A stretch of 64,000 nt of DNA, from the NCBI GenBank assembly GCA_030066985.1, contig JASJAN010000020.1, positions 53,840-117,839 on the forward strand. Direction: 5' to 3'. A program made the translations under genes and the position numbers. Below are positions 6,566 to 13,907 of the stretch, piece after piece. The notes below the pieces were generated by a model. That model had not been told where the DNA came from, did not search any database, and was given only the letters and a program-made list of their open reading frames with translations. This stretch comes from Desulfobacterales bacterium. Its GTDB lineage: Bacteria > Desulfobacterota > Desulfobacteria > Desulfobacterales > JAHEIW01. How positions within the stretch are numbered: the first letter of the stretch is position 1; each line of letters begins with the position of its first letter.

Positions 6566-8764
6566 CTAATGAATTGTGGGTTTGTGAATCTGATATTTTT
6601 TGATTTTTTCATACAGCGTGCTGCGGCTGATTCCCAGCTGTATGGCGGCCTTTTTTTTGTTCCAATCGCACTCTTCCAGAACTTCCAGCAGCAATCGCTT
6701 CTCATTTTCAAAGATCGTCCCTGAAGTTTGTGAAAAAACGGGTGGAGCGGCATCGCGAACCGCAGAGGGCAGATCTGATATGTCAACACTGCTCCGTTTG
6801 GCTAAAACGGCTGTATGCTCGATGCTATTTTCCAGTTCGCGCACATTACCCGGCCAGGGGTAATCCAGGAGCAGACGCATGGCCTCCGAGCTGAAATCCT
6901 GAATCTCTTTATTCTGCTCAACTGCAAAACGGCTCAAAAAATGACGCGCCAGCAGCGGAATATCGTTACGACGTTTTCTTAAAGGGGGCAGGTGGATCGG
7001 AATCACATTCAGACGATAGAAAAGGTCCTCCCTGAAGCTGCCGTTTGTCACTTCCTTTATCAGGTCCTTATTGGTTGCGGCCAGAATTCTGACATTGACC
7101 TTGAGCGTTTCCTCGCCGCCGATACGCTCAAATTTCTGGCTTTGCAGTACGCGCAACAATTTTATCTGGGCTGAAGGGGCAATTTCTCCGATTTCATCTA
7201 AAAATACCGTGCCGCCATCTGCCTGTTCGAAGCGTCCGGATTTTTGGCGGATCGCGCCGGTAAATGCGCCTTTTTCATGACCGAAAAGCTCGCTTTCCAG
7301 CAGGGTTGCCGGATAGGCGGAGCAATTAATCACGACAAACGGTTTGTATTTTCGCGGGCTCTGTTGATGAATGGCCCGGGCAACCAGCTCTTTCCCGGTT
7401 CCGCTCTCACCCTGGATCAGAACCGTGGCATCGGTGGGCGCGATATCTTCAATCAAACGATAGATGTTTTGCATCTGGGGGTCTTTACCGATAATCCCGC
7501 TGAATTCGGCGCTGTGCTCGATGCGAGTCCGCAGGGCCCGAATTTCTTCTTCCTGGATCACCGAGCGCCGAATTGCCCCTGCCGTCTGGTTTAATATCAG
7601 ATCGATAATATCCAGTTCTTTGATAACGCAGGCACAGTTTCCGGGGCAGGCGATCAGCATGGCGCCCTGCAGTTGCTCTTCATGAAAGAGCGGGAAGCTG
7701 ACAACCTGTTTTGCGGACTGAAAAGGTTCCGGCAGAAAAATGGTGAGGGCAGGATCGATGGGCAGAAATTCCATTTTTTTCGTTCTAGACAAATACGCGG
7801 CAGCTTTTTGAGAGACGGTCTTATCCAGGGTTGAGGATAGCGTTTCAGACTGCAGAAACATATTTTTGCGGTTGCTGCTGAAAATCAAAAGGCACATATC
7901 TTTGCAGGTCACGATGCCCTGCAGTTCTTTGATCAGATAGCGGCACACATCCTGCAGATGGGTCAGGGCGCCGATCTCCTGGGCTATGGTAAATGAGGTG
8001 CGTGTTTGCCGGTGAGCGCGGTCGAGTTCCGTGGTTTTTTCTTGAAGCCGCTGCGTGTAGTCTTTGATACCGGAAACCATGTGATTGAAGGCGGCGGTCA
8101 ATTTACCGACTTCGTCCTGACTGTGCAATTCAACCTTAACATCCAGATTGCCCGCATCGATTTTTTCGGCTGCCTTGGCCAGCACTGCCAGCGGGCCGGT
8201 AATTCGCTTGATAAACAGAAGGCTACCACCCAATGCCAACAGAAGAATAGCCAGCGTAAGCCCGCTCATCTGCAGCCACAGTTGAAATACCTGGTCCCGA
8301 TAGAATTTCTCGGTAACCCCAAGGCGCAGCAGCCCGGCTTTGCCTGAAAATATGGGCCAGGCGATGTCCAGATAATTTTCTCCCTCGGTTGAAACGATTT
8401 CTTGGAAATGGCCGTAATTATCCAGGACAGCATCATTGGCATCCAGCAGCTCCAGGGGAATACCCTGGCCGAAGGTATGCGCCAGAACCTGGTTGTCGCG
8501 AATGATAAACAGATAGGCAACCATGGGATTGCTGCGCATCTTGTAATCCAGCATTTTTTGCAGGGCGACCCGGTCGTTGGTCAAAATTTTGTCGGTGGCA
8601 TTGAGCTCGATTGTATGGGCCAAGTTCTCAGCCTGGGCGGACAACGACTGAAACAGACTGCTGCTGTACCGCTGGGAGACGAGTATTGAGATGAGCAAAC
8701 CGCTGCCGATGACCAATAACGAGACCGCCAAAAGGAGTTTGCTTTTTAAGCTGAGCGGTTTCAT
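6566..8764 (-). CDS. Membrane-anchored one-component sigma-54 activator (sensor-HAMP-GAF-AAA+-Fis)
   Basis: 732-residue transcription activator that also carries its own sensor. Order: TM1 about 9-30; periplasmic sensor 31-164; TM2 about 165-186; HAMP about 187-240; GAF about 255-400; AAA+ domain with Walker A GESGTGKE (452-459), the sigma-54-contacting GAFTGA loop (499-504) and Walker B GTVFLDEI; and a C-terminal Fis-type HTH (KKKAAIQLGISRSTLYEKIK). The GAF region has six cysteines: C274, C287, C291, C373, C377 and C379. No kinase or receiver domain is present, so the signal passes directly from the periplasm. It is 4 bp after the binding-lipoprotein gene and faces the sigma-54 promoter at 5857-5871. 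Most related regulators are split into kinase and response regulator. Confidence 0.88.
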   Translation of the reverse strand: MKPLSLKSKLLLAVSLLVIGSGLLISILVSQRYSSSLFQSLSAQAENLAHTIELNATDKILTNDRVALQKMLDYKMRSNPMVAYLFIIRDNQVLAHTFGQGIPLELLDANDAVLDNYGHFQEIVSTEGENYLDIAWPIFSGKAGLLRLGVTEKFYRDQVFQLWLQMSGLTLAILLLALGGSLLFIKRITGPLAVLAKAAEKIDAGNLDVKVELHSQDEVGKLTAAFNHMVSGIKDYTQRLQEKTTELDRAHRQTRTSFTIAQEIGALTHLQDVCRYLIKELQGIVTCKDMCLLIFSSNRKNMFLQSETLSSTLDKTVSQKAAAYLSRTKKMEFLPIDPALTIFLPEPFQSAKQVVSFPLFHEEQLQGAMLIACPGNCACVIKELDIIDLILNQTAGAIRRSVIQEEEIRALRTRIEHSAEFSGIIGKDPQMQNIYRLIEDIAPTDATVLIQGESGTGKELVARAIHQQSPRKYKPFVVINCSAYPATLLESELFGHEKGAFTGAIRQKSGRFEQADGGTVFLDEIGEIAPSAQIKLLRVLQSQKFERIGGEETLKVNVRILAATNKDLIKEVTNGSFREDLFYRLNVIPIHLPPLRKRRNDIPLLARHFLSRFAVEQNKEIQDFSSEAMRLLLDYPWPGNVRELENSIEHTAVLAKRSSVDISDLPSAVRDAAPPVFSQTSGTIFENEKRLLLEVLEECDWNKKKAAIQLGISRSTLYEKIKKYQIHKPTIH

Positions 8765-8768
8765 AAAA

Positions 8769-9728
8769 TTAATTCTCCAAGGAAGCGATTTTCAGCTCCA
8801 TATGGCGGATACTGTCGTACCATTGGTCCCGGGTAGGGGTAAAACGATCGATCATCAATTCTGCCAGAATTTTTTGCCCATTTGCATCCTGATGCATGGA
8901 AAAAAGCACCTGGCGAATGCGATTTTTTAATTCTGGCGCCAAAAAGGGCGAGGCGACGATGGGCGGAATGCCATACGGCTCTGATTTGCGGATGATACGG
9001 GTTTTAGAGGTGAAAACCGGGTTTTTTCGGTGGTAATATTCCCATATCAGGCTGTCAACAGCAGCGCCGTCCACCAGGGATTTGGCCACGGCCATAATCG
9101 AGTTGTCGTGACTGTACGTATAGATCGTTTTGCTAAAAAACGTTTCGGGGCGCTCTCCCAACTGACTGATCCAATAGGTGGGCACCAGTTTGCCGGTATT
9201 GGAGTCCGGATCGGTAAACGCGAAAACCGTTCCCCTGAGATCTTCAATATTGCGAAGTTGGCTGGTTTTATTAACAATCAGATAGGATTGATAAAAATGG
9301 CTCTTTTGAACTTCCGGGGTGGCCAATAATTCAAATCCAAATTTTTCCTTTCCGACCACATAAGGCCCTGAACAGATAAATGCGATATCTATCTGACCCT
9401 TACCCAACAATTCATTTATTTCACCGTAGGTTTTGCGTTGAATAAAGTGCACGTCTCTACCGAGATGACGCCCAATATAGTCTAAAAGTTGCCGGTAATA
9501 GACAAACGTTTCCTTTGGTGAAATCATAGCCGCCACCGCAACTTTTAGATGATTATTTTGCGGTGACTGTGTTGCGGGCTTTTCGACCACCACGGTTTTG
9601 GAAAAATCAACGACCCGGATATCGGTTTCTGAGCCGCAGGCATACAGCCAAACTAGAGCCACAAATATAGCGAGACTGAATATGAAAAGGTTTTTTTTAA
9701 AAATGGATCTATATTTGATGGTGCCCAT
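8769..9728 (-). CDS. PhnD-like oxyanion-binding lipoprotein (AioX/ArrX-like sensor)
   Basis: Periplasmic-binding-protein fold of the phosphate/phosphonate (PhnD) family, 319 residues. The signal sequence ends in LVWLYAC, a lipobox with C31 as the lipidated residue. Family phrases include DIAFICSGPYVVGKEKFGFELLAT and IEDLRGTVFAFTDPDSNTGK. C119 in AFICSGPY lies where, from memory, AioX arsenite sensors carry their essential cysteine. No permease or ATPase is nearby; instead it heads the operon with the membrane sigma-54 activator, so it is probably a sensor, not a transporter part. The ATG at 9728 has GAAGAGG seven bases upstream; the in-frame TTG at 9743 lacks such a site. Confidence 0.8.
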   Translation of the reverse strand: MGTIKYRSIFKKNLFIFSLAIFVALVWLYACGSETDIRVVDFSKTVVVEKPATQSPQNNHLKVAVAAMISPKETFVYYRQLLDYIGRHLGRDVHFIQRKTYGEINELLGKGQIDIAFICSGPYVVGKEKFGFELLATPEVQKSHFYQSYLIVNKTSQLRNIEDLRGTVFAFTDPDSNTGKLVPTYWISQLGERPETFFSKTIYTYSHDNSIMAVAKSLVDGAAVDSLIWEYYHRKNPVFTSKTRIIRKSEPYGIPPIVASPFLAPELKNRIRQVLFSMHQDANGQKILAELMIDRFTPTRDQWYDSIRHMELKIASLEN

Positions 9729-9829
9729 ATACGCCCTCTTCAAAGAGGTGGTTATGTGTTCTTCGAAAGGCGGGAAGTCTTCGCAGATTTCGTTTTATTA
9801 GAGGTAGATGAAGATCCACTGACTTATTG

Positions 9830-9857
9830 CCACATTGTGGTAGATTTTGTCAATAGA
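9830..9857 (-). promoter_or_regulatory. TTGACA/CCACA motif, copy A (upstream of sensor operon)
   Basis: Read on the minus strand: ATTGACA, seven bases, then the near-palindrome CCACAATGTGG. It is the first of four similar sites in this window (others at 21772, 24092 and 25760) and lies about 100-125 bases before the lipoprotein ATG. It is likely a promoter -35 region with an overlapping operator. Confidence 0.45.
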
Positions 9858-9865
9858 AATTTCAG

Positions 9866-10615
9866 TTAGGATACAAGCAGAAAAGACTTGCGGCTGAATT
9901 TGTGCAGCACCGGGGTGCCCATGCCGTGGCGAACCGCTTTGATAATGTGATCTTTATCAAGCGGAACCGTGCCGGCCAGCATGTGTACCGGCAGGTGCGC
10001 AAAAGCTTCCGCCACCATGGGTGTGCTGGGCCCCAGCAAAGCGGCCTTTGCCCGTTCATGAAGGTGGCTCAAAATCTCCTCGGTGGTATTGTTGAGGATG
10101 GATGTTGAGGTCAGCAGCAATACATCGGCCCAGTCGGTTAGCTTTTGATAAAAATCTTTGCGCTTACCCAGGCCGCGCGAGACATCCAGTACTTCAAGGA
10201 GGACTTTTCTTTCCTCTAGGCGCTTGACCAGCGGCCCGAAATAGCCCACCATCGCAACCTTGGTGTCTGGCTGGAGGCGAAATTCCTTAAAAAGGACGGC
10301 ATTGTCCTTATCCTCCGGCAGGTTAAGCGCGTTTTCATAATTAAGGGCATTGACCAGCGCCAGGGCCATGCTTCTTTCAAGCGGATGCTCACTTCTTATT
10401 TTTTCCAACAGATCAGCGGCCGGTCGGCCTTCATAGTCGATGGCTTCATTCAACAACATACAGGATGTTTTATCTTCAAAATAGGTGTAGGCCATCCCGA
10501 TGCCGCCATCTGTTGTTACCACCGCGGTGTAACCCAGGCCCAGACACAGCAAATCCACATTTGTTTTTCGGGCCCTGTCTATAAAATGGTTATAAAAATT
10601 TTCGTTGAGGCGCAT
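9866..10615 (-). CDS. DUF4213/DUF364 (Rossmann-like) protein
   Basis: 249-residue cytoplasmic protein. The N-terminal part (RKTNVDLLCLGLGYTAVVTT) fits the DUF4213 enolase-like region. The C-terminal part (VAMVGYFGPLVKRLEERK, then ADVLLLTSTSILNNT and ALLGPSTPMV) fits the Rossmann-like DUF364, which has been linked to metal or corrinoid chemistry. The exact reaction is unknown. The start at 10615 has AAAGG eight bases upstream; an earlier in-frame start at 10648 would overlap the upstream gene. It is the last gene of an operon with a membrane methyltransferase and an HpcH-type aldolase, two bases after the former. Confidence 0.7.
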   Translation of the reverse strand: MRLNENFYNHFIDRARKTNVDLLCLGLGYTAVVTTDGGIGMAYTYFEDKTSCMLLNEAIDYEGRPAADLLEKIRSEHPLERSMALALVNALNYENALNLPEDKDNAVLFKEFRLQPDTKVAMVGYFGPLVKRLEERKVLLEVLDVSRGLGKRKDFYQKLTDWADVLLLTSTSILNNTTEEILSHLHERAKAALLGPSTPMVAEAFAHLPVHMLAGTVPLDKDHIIKAVRHGMGTPVLHKFSRKSFLLVS

Positions 10616-10617
10616 GG

Positions 10618-11100
10618 CTAACCTTTCTTGCCAAGCCGGGGTAACCACCTGCCCGTATTTTGCCGGTAGGTAATGTAATCCTGCCCAAATTTTGTTTCCA
10701 TCAGTTTTTCTTCATAATCGGCGATGGTGTTGTAAAACAGAACGATCACCACCAGCAGTGCCAGACAAAATAGGGACGCCGTGGAAACGGTTAACCCGAG
10801 GTAAACCAGAATACTTCCCAGATACAACGGGTGCCGCACATAACCAAAAGCGCCGCTTGAAATAATACGCGAGGGGCGCTGGTCTCCGATCACAGCTACA
10901 TGGCCGGACTTGAAAAGTAAAAAAGCAATCACCAAAGCGGTCACCAGGAAAGCCAAACGAAGCACCAGCGGTATGCTGTTCACCAAAAAGGTGGAACGGT
11001 GCAAGACAAAAGAGTCCAGGATCCATGTGATCAGAAACACGCCGAACAAAATCAGTTGCCCGGCATCGCCCAAAGGATGCTCACCTTTTTTGGCCTGCAT
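10618..11100 (-). CDS. Isoprenylcysteine carboxyl methyltransferase (ICMT/PEMT)-family membrane protein
   Basis: 160-residue membrane protein with about four hydrophobic segments. It has the family signature GYVRHPLYLGSIL and a C-terminal EEKLMETKFGQDYITYRQ that resembles the S-adenosylmethionine-binding end of ICMT/PEMT/NnrU-like methyltransferases. The substrate cannot be told; in bacteria such proteins methylate lipids or small thiol compounds. The ATG at 11100 follows AAAGG and overlaps the end of the aldolase gene by 20 bp, indicating coupled translation. Confidence 0.72.
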   Translation of the reverse strand: MQAKKGEHPLGDAGQLILFGVFLITWILDSFVLHRSTFLVNSIPLVLRLAFLVTALVIAFLLFKSGHVAVIGDQRPSRIISSGAFGYVRHPLYLGSILVYLGLTVSTASLFCLALLVVIVLFYNTIADYEEKLMETKFGQDYITYRQNTGRWLPRLGKKG

Positions 11101-11854
11101 ATCCACCTTTCATTTCGGTCACGATGTCGCGAGCTGCATGGCCGAATATCATCGTATCGATCCCTACCGCGATAAGTGAATAGCCCTGATCCAAAAAGGG
11201 TTTGGCCGCATCCACCGTGACACCGATAATGCCAATCGGCTTTTTGCGTTTCAGGCAGGTTTCACGCACCCGATCGATATGCTCCTGTACATCGGGGTCA
11301 CCTATTTCTCCAGGTTTGCCCAGACTGCCGGAAAGGTCATACGGTCCGATTAATACCGCATCGACACCGGTGACATCCAGGATCTGATTGATATCACGGG
11401 CGCCCAGAACGTGTTCGATTTGAACAACCACAGCGATCCGGTCATTGGCGCTGTCCATATAATTGGCAACATCCATTCCATATGCGTGCGCGCGTGCTAC
11501 TCCAATGCTTCGTTCCCCGATCGGCGGGTATTTGGCCCAATTGACCACCTTTTCGGCAATCTCAACCGAATCCACATGCGGCGCAATGATACCGGGGGCA
11601 CCAATATCCAGTGCCTTTTTGATATACACCTCATTGCTGGTCGGGACGCGGACGACGCACGCGCAGCGATCTTCGACTGCTTGCAAAATGCTTTGAACAT
11701 CTCCCATTCCCATCGGCGAGTGCTCTGCATCGATCCATAGCCAGTCAAACCCCGCATCCGCTAAAATTTCAGCCATCGCCGGATTCGGCTGGGTGACGAC
11801 AGTGCCGATCAGTGTTTTAGCGCTCAAAAGTTCTTTTCGGAAATTCAGATTCAT
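11081..11854 (-). CDS. HpcH/HpaI-type class II aldolase
   Basis: Divalent-metal-dependent pyruvate-type aldolase or lyase, 257 residues, similar to 2-dehydro-3-deoxyglucarate and 4-hydroxy-2-oxoheptanedioate aldolases. Motifs: WIDAEHSP near residue 42 (catalytic His and Asp), VVRVP with the conserved Arg near 69, QIEHVLGARDI with the metal Glu near 147, and GPYDLSGSLG with the metal Asp near 173. The ATG at 11854 is preceded by AAAGGAG. First gene of a three-gene operon with overlapping reading frames. The natural aldehyde substrate is unknown, and the pairing with a membrane methyltransferase is unusual. Confidence 0.82.
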   Translation of the reverse strand: MNLNFRKELLSAKTLIGTVVTQPNPAMAEILADAGFDWLWIDAEHSPMGMGDVQSILQAVEDRCACVVRVPTSNEVYIKKALDIGAPGIIAPHVDSVEIAEKVVNWAKYPPIGERSIGVARAHAYGMDVANYMDSANDRIAVVVQIEHVLGARDINQILDVTGVDAVLIGPYDLSGSLGKPGEIGDPDVQEHIDRVRETCLKRKKPIGIIGVTVDAAKPFLDQGYSLIAVGIDTMIFGHAARDIVTEMKGGYAGQKR

Positions 11855-11941
11855 CACACTCCTTTATGCACCAGTTTGCGCGGATTTCGCGAGGGAATGT
11901 TCATCTCGCAGCTCAATTCAAAAACCTGCCCGAAGCCTCAA

Positions 11942-12298
11942 TTATTTAGACGACCGATCATTTGGGTCAATTTTGCCCAACCTGACCAGCCGGGTGCGAA
12001 TTGCACCCCTTGTGCGCTGATGCTTATCGACAAGATCACTCAGAGAGATCCCACTATCAAAAGCTTTGATCAGGGCCTTATCTTCCTGTTCACTCCAGGG
12101 CTTGCCCACCCGCTTCGGTAAATTGCTTTGACGTCTGATTTTCTCGTCTTCCGATACAAGGGCCTCAACAGCTAAGTTGAGCGCCCGGATAACGTCGGGT
12201 TCATTGATGACATGGTTTTTGTCGAGCTGCTCACCGGTCATCGGATGCACGCCGTCCGCCAGTAATTTGATAATGTCGATGGCCTTTGATTTTTGCAT
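11942..12298 (-). CDS. Small protein with C-terminal HTH-like repeat, unknown role
   Basis: 118-residue protein. The N-terminal half (SKAIDIIKLLADGVHPMTGE) is unlike anything I recognise with certainty. The C-terminal half, KPWSEQEDKALIKAFDSGIS followed by RTRGAIRTRLVRLGKI, looks like a Myb/SANT-like or GcrA-like helix-turn-helix in which the TRGAIxTRLxRLG helix would contact DNA. The ATG at 12298 with AAAGGA nine bases upstream is preferred over the 12-codon longer frame. It stands alone between the aldolase and DinB genes. A regulatory or nucleic-acid-binding role is a guess from the fold. Confidence 0.6.
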   Translation of the reverse strand: MQKSKAIDIIKLLADGVHPMTGEQLDKNHVINEPDVIRALNLAVEALVSEDEKIRRQSNLPKRVGKPWSEQEDKALIKAFDSGISLSDLVDKHQRTRGAIRTRLVRLGKIDPNDRSSK

Positions 12299-12346
12299 AA
12301 GGGAAAATCCTTTTGCTGGCAGCGTTTTTCTCAATCACAGGTGCGA

Positions 12347-12835
12347 TTATTTGGGTTTAATGTCCGGCAATCGCTTGCGAAGATCTTCTAAATGCAGCTC
12401 AACATGTTCATAAGCCCAGACGATAAAACGTTCGAGCTTGCCGTGACCGTGAAATGCATGTCGTCCTTCGCGGTCAAAATCAGCATCTGTCATGGAATCC
12501 ACGATGGCAATCGTTTCATTGCGGACCGACTGGAACTGCGCGACGAGCTCATCGATGGTTTTGCCGTCTAACTTTTTGGGCTGGGTGCTGTTAAAACGCT
12601 CGACATCAAAACCTTCTGGTGAGCCCGGTCCGCCGGACAATATATTCTTAAACAGCCACTGCATTGATCCCTCAATGGTGATAAAATGGGCCAGAACCTG
12701 TTGAACCGTCCATTGGGCCCCGTCCTGATAAACCTGAATGCTGAGTTCATCCGGTGACAACGAGTCGAAATAGGAAAGGGTATCTTGCAGGTTTTTTTCA
12801 AGCGCGGCCACAATGGTTGTGCGTCTTTCGCTCAT
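12347..12835 (-). CDS. DinB/DfsB-like four-helix protein
   Basis: 162-residue protein resembling the DinB/YfiT superfamily. The pattern is a helix with SPDELSIQVY, then WTVQQVLAHFITIEGSMQWL carrying the conserved His, DFDREGRHAFHGHG, and a C-terminal EHVELHLEDLRKRLPD with HxxxH-like spacing for a metal site. Such proteins are often thiol-dependent S-transferases (bacillithiol or mycothiol users). Start 12835 has AAGGGGGAT upstream; the longer frame to 13105 reads into a palindromic intergenic element and is not likely coding. Confidence 0.7.
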   Translation of the reverse strand: MSERRTTIVAALEKNLQDTLSYFDSLSPDELSIQVYQDGAQWTVQQVLAHFITIEGSMQWLFKNILSGGPGSPEGFDVERFNSTQPKKLDGKTIDELVAQFQSVRNETIAIVDSMTDADFDREGRHAFHGHGKLERFIVWAYEHVELHLEDLRKRLPDIKPK

Positions 12836-12858
12836 ATAATCCCCCTTGTAACTACATC

Positions 12859-13019
12859 TAGAACCCATCTCAAAAATGCATCTAATCCGCCAATATTCGT
12901 GGCGGATTAAAAACCGATTCAAAATGCTCGAATACTGTTCCGCCGGAGGCGGACTCCACTTTTGAATCGGTTTTCGCCTTGCCCTCGGACGTAATCTACT
13001 ATTTTTGAGATAGGTTCTA
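12859..13019. repeat. Nested palindromic element (family P, copy 1)
   Basis: Outer arms TAGAACCCATCTCAAAAAT (12859-12877) and ATTTTTGAGATAGGTTCTA (13001-13019) match with one mismatch. The inner arms AAACCGATTCAAAA (12911-12924) and TTTTGAATCGGTTT (12960-12973) are perfect, and a third small hairpin AATCCGCC/GGCGGATT sits at 12884-12908. It shares TTCAAAATGCTCG, CTCCACTTTTGAA and TGCCCTCG with the element at 29181-29327. It lies between two genes on the same strand. Confidence 0.75.
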
Positions 13020-13079
13020 ATTGTGGACGACCCATTGTGAATTAATCCAGCAACCGACCGGTACATCAGATTAAATCCC

Positions 13080-13844
13080 TTACTCCGTTGAGAGCATTTG
13101 GGCATCCGTCAAAGCAGTTCTAATCGCCTGATCCACATATGCCTGGATCCTGGGCCGTATTTTATTGAGTTCGCTTTTGGGGATATTTCTGATATCCGCC
13201 GGCCAGTTGAAATCGTCCATTCTTGCTCGTGTCATTGACGGGCTTCCGGCGCCAATTCTGACCACCGGTTGTGCATCTATCACCACGACCCGAATCTGGG
13301 CGTAAGGGTGCACCCAGCTATTTCGGATGCCGGTGGCGCCAAGCACCGTCCTGCGAGTGAAAAGCCCATAACCCTCCAGCACAACCGGATCATCGTGTAT
13401 TTTCCATCGACTATTGCCTCTGAAACTTTGCGCTATGATGACCACATCTAGATCATTGGCTTTTGCCTTGCTTTCAATAAAGGCAGCCAGATCCTGTGGA
13501 AATCTCCTGTTGTTGGCCGCTGCTCCGATTTGTACCGTAAGCTGCTTCAAACGGGTTTGGATTTGTGGAGATTTAATCGGAACAACCACAAAGCGCTGGT
13601 CCTTTTTTAAAGCATTGGTTAATTGCGTGTTTAAATAGGCTGGAATGTTCCAATCAACATTAATTTGCTTCTCAAAGCTATTGACGCGGCCGATGGTGAT
13701 ATGTCGATGGGTTAGATAGGGTTCGACGCTGTTGAGGACGCCAACTCGGGTGCCGTTTTGAAATTCAGGCTTTGGTTGTGGGTCCGAGGCACATCCTAAA
13801 AATAAAAATACCACCAACAAACCAGCGATTAAATGCCGAATCAT
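13080..13844 (-). CDS. Predicted lipoprotein, unknown function
   Basis: 254-residue secreted protein with a lipoprotein signal ending in FLGC (C18), so it is anchored to a membrane and faces the periplasm. The mature part has alternating beta-rich and helical stretches (RVGVLNSVEPYLTHRHITIG, VVVIDAQPVVRIGAG) and no repeats. I do not recognise a specific family; the layout recalls small outer-membrane-associated lipoproteins. A strong GGAGGTTTC ribosome site precedes the ATG. The neighbours (moeA upstream, DinB-like downstream) do not suggest a job. Confidence 0.7.
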   Translation of the reverse strand: MIRHLIAGLLVVFLFLGCASDPQPKPEFQNGTRVGVLNSVEPYLTHRHITIGRVNSFEKQINVDWNIPAYLNTQLTNALKKDQRFVVVPIKSPQIQTRLKQLTVQIGAAANNRRFPQDLAAFIESKAKANDLDVVIIAQSFRGNSRWKIHDDPVVLEGYGLFTRRTVLGATGIRNSWVHPYAQIRVVVIDAQPVVRIGAGSPSMTRARMDDFNWPADIRNIPKSELNKIRPRIQAYVDQAIRTALTDAQMLSTE

Positions 13845-13907
13845 GAAACCTCCTTATCCTTTTTAAACATTTTGTTGATGGCAAAAACAGTTTTTACTGT
13901 TGTACTG

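Noticed and set aside
12836..13105. N-terminal extension of the DinB-like gene to 13105
   Set aside because: The extension would translate the palindromic element and overlap the preceding gene; 12835 has a strong ribosome site.
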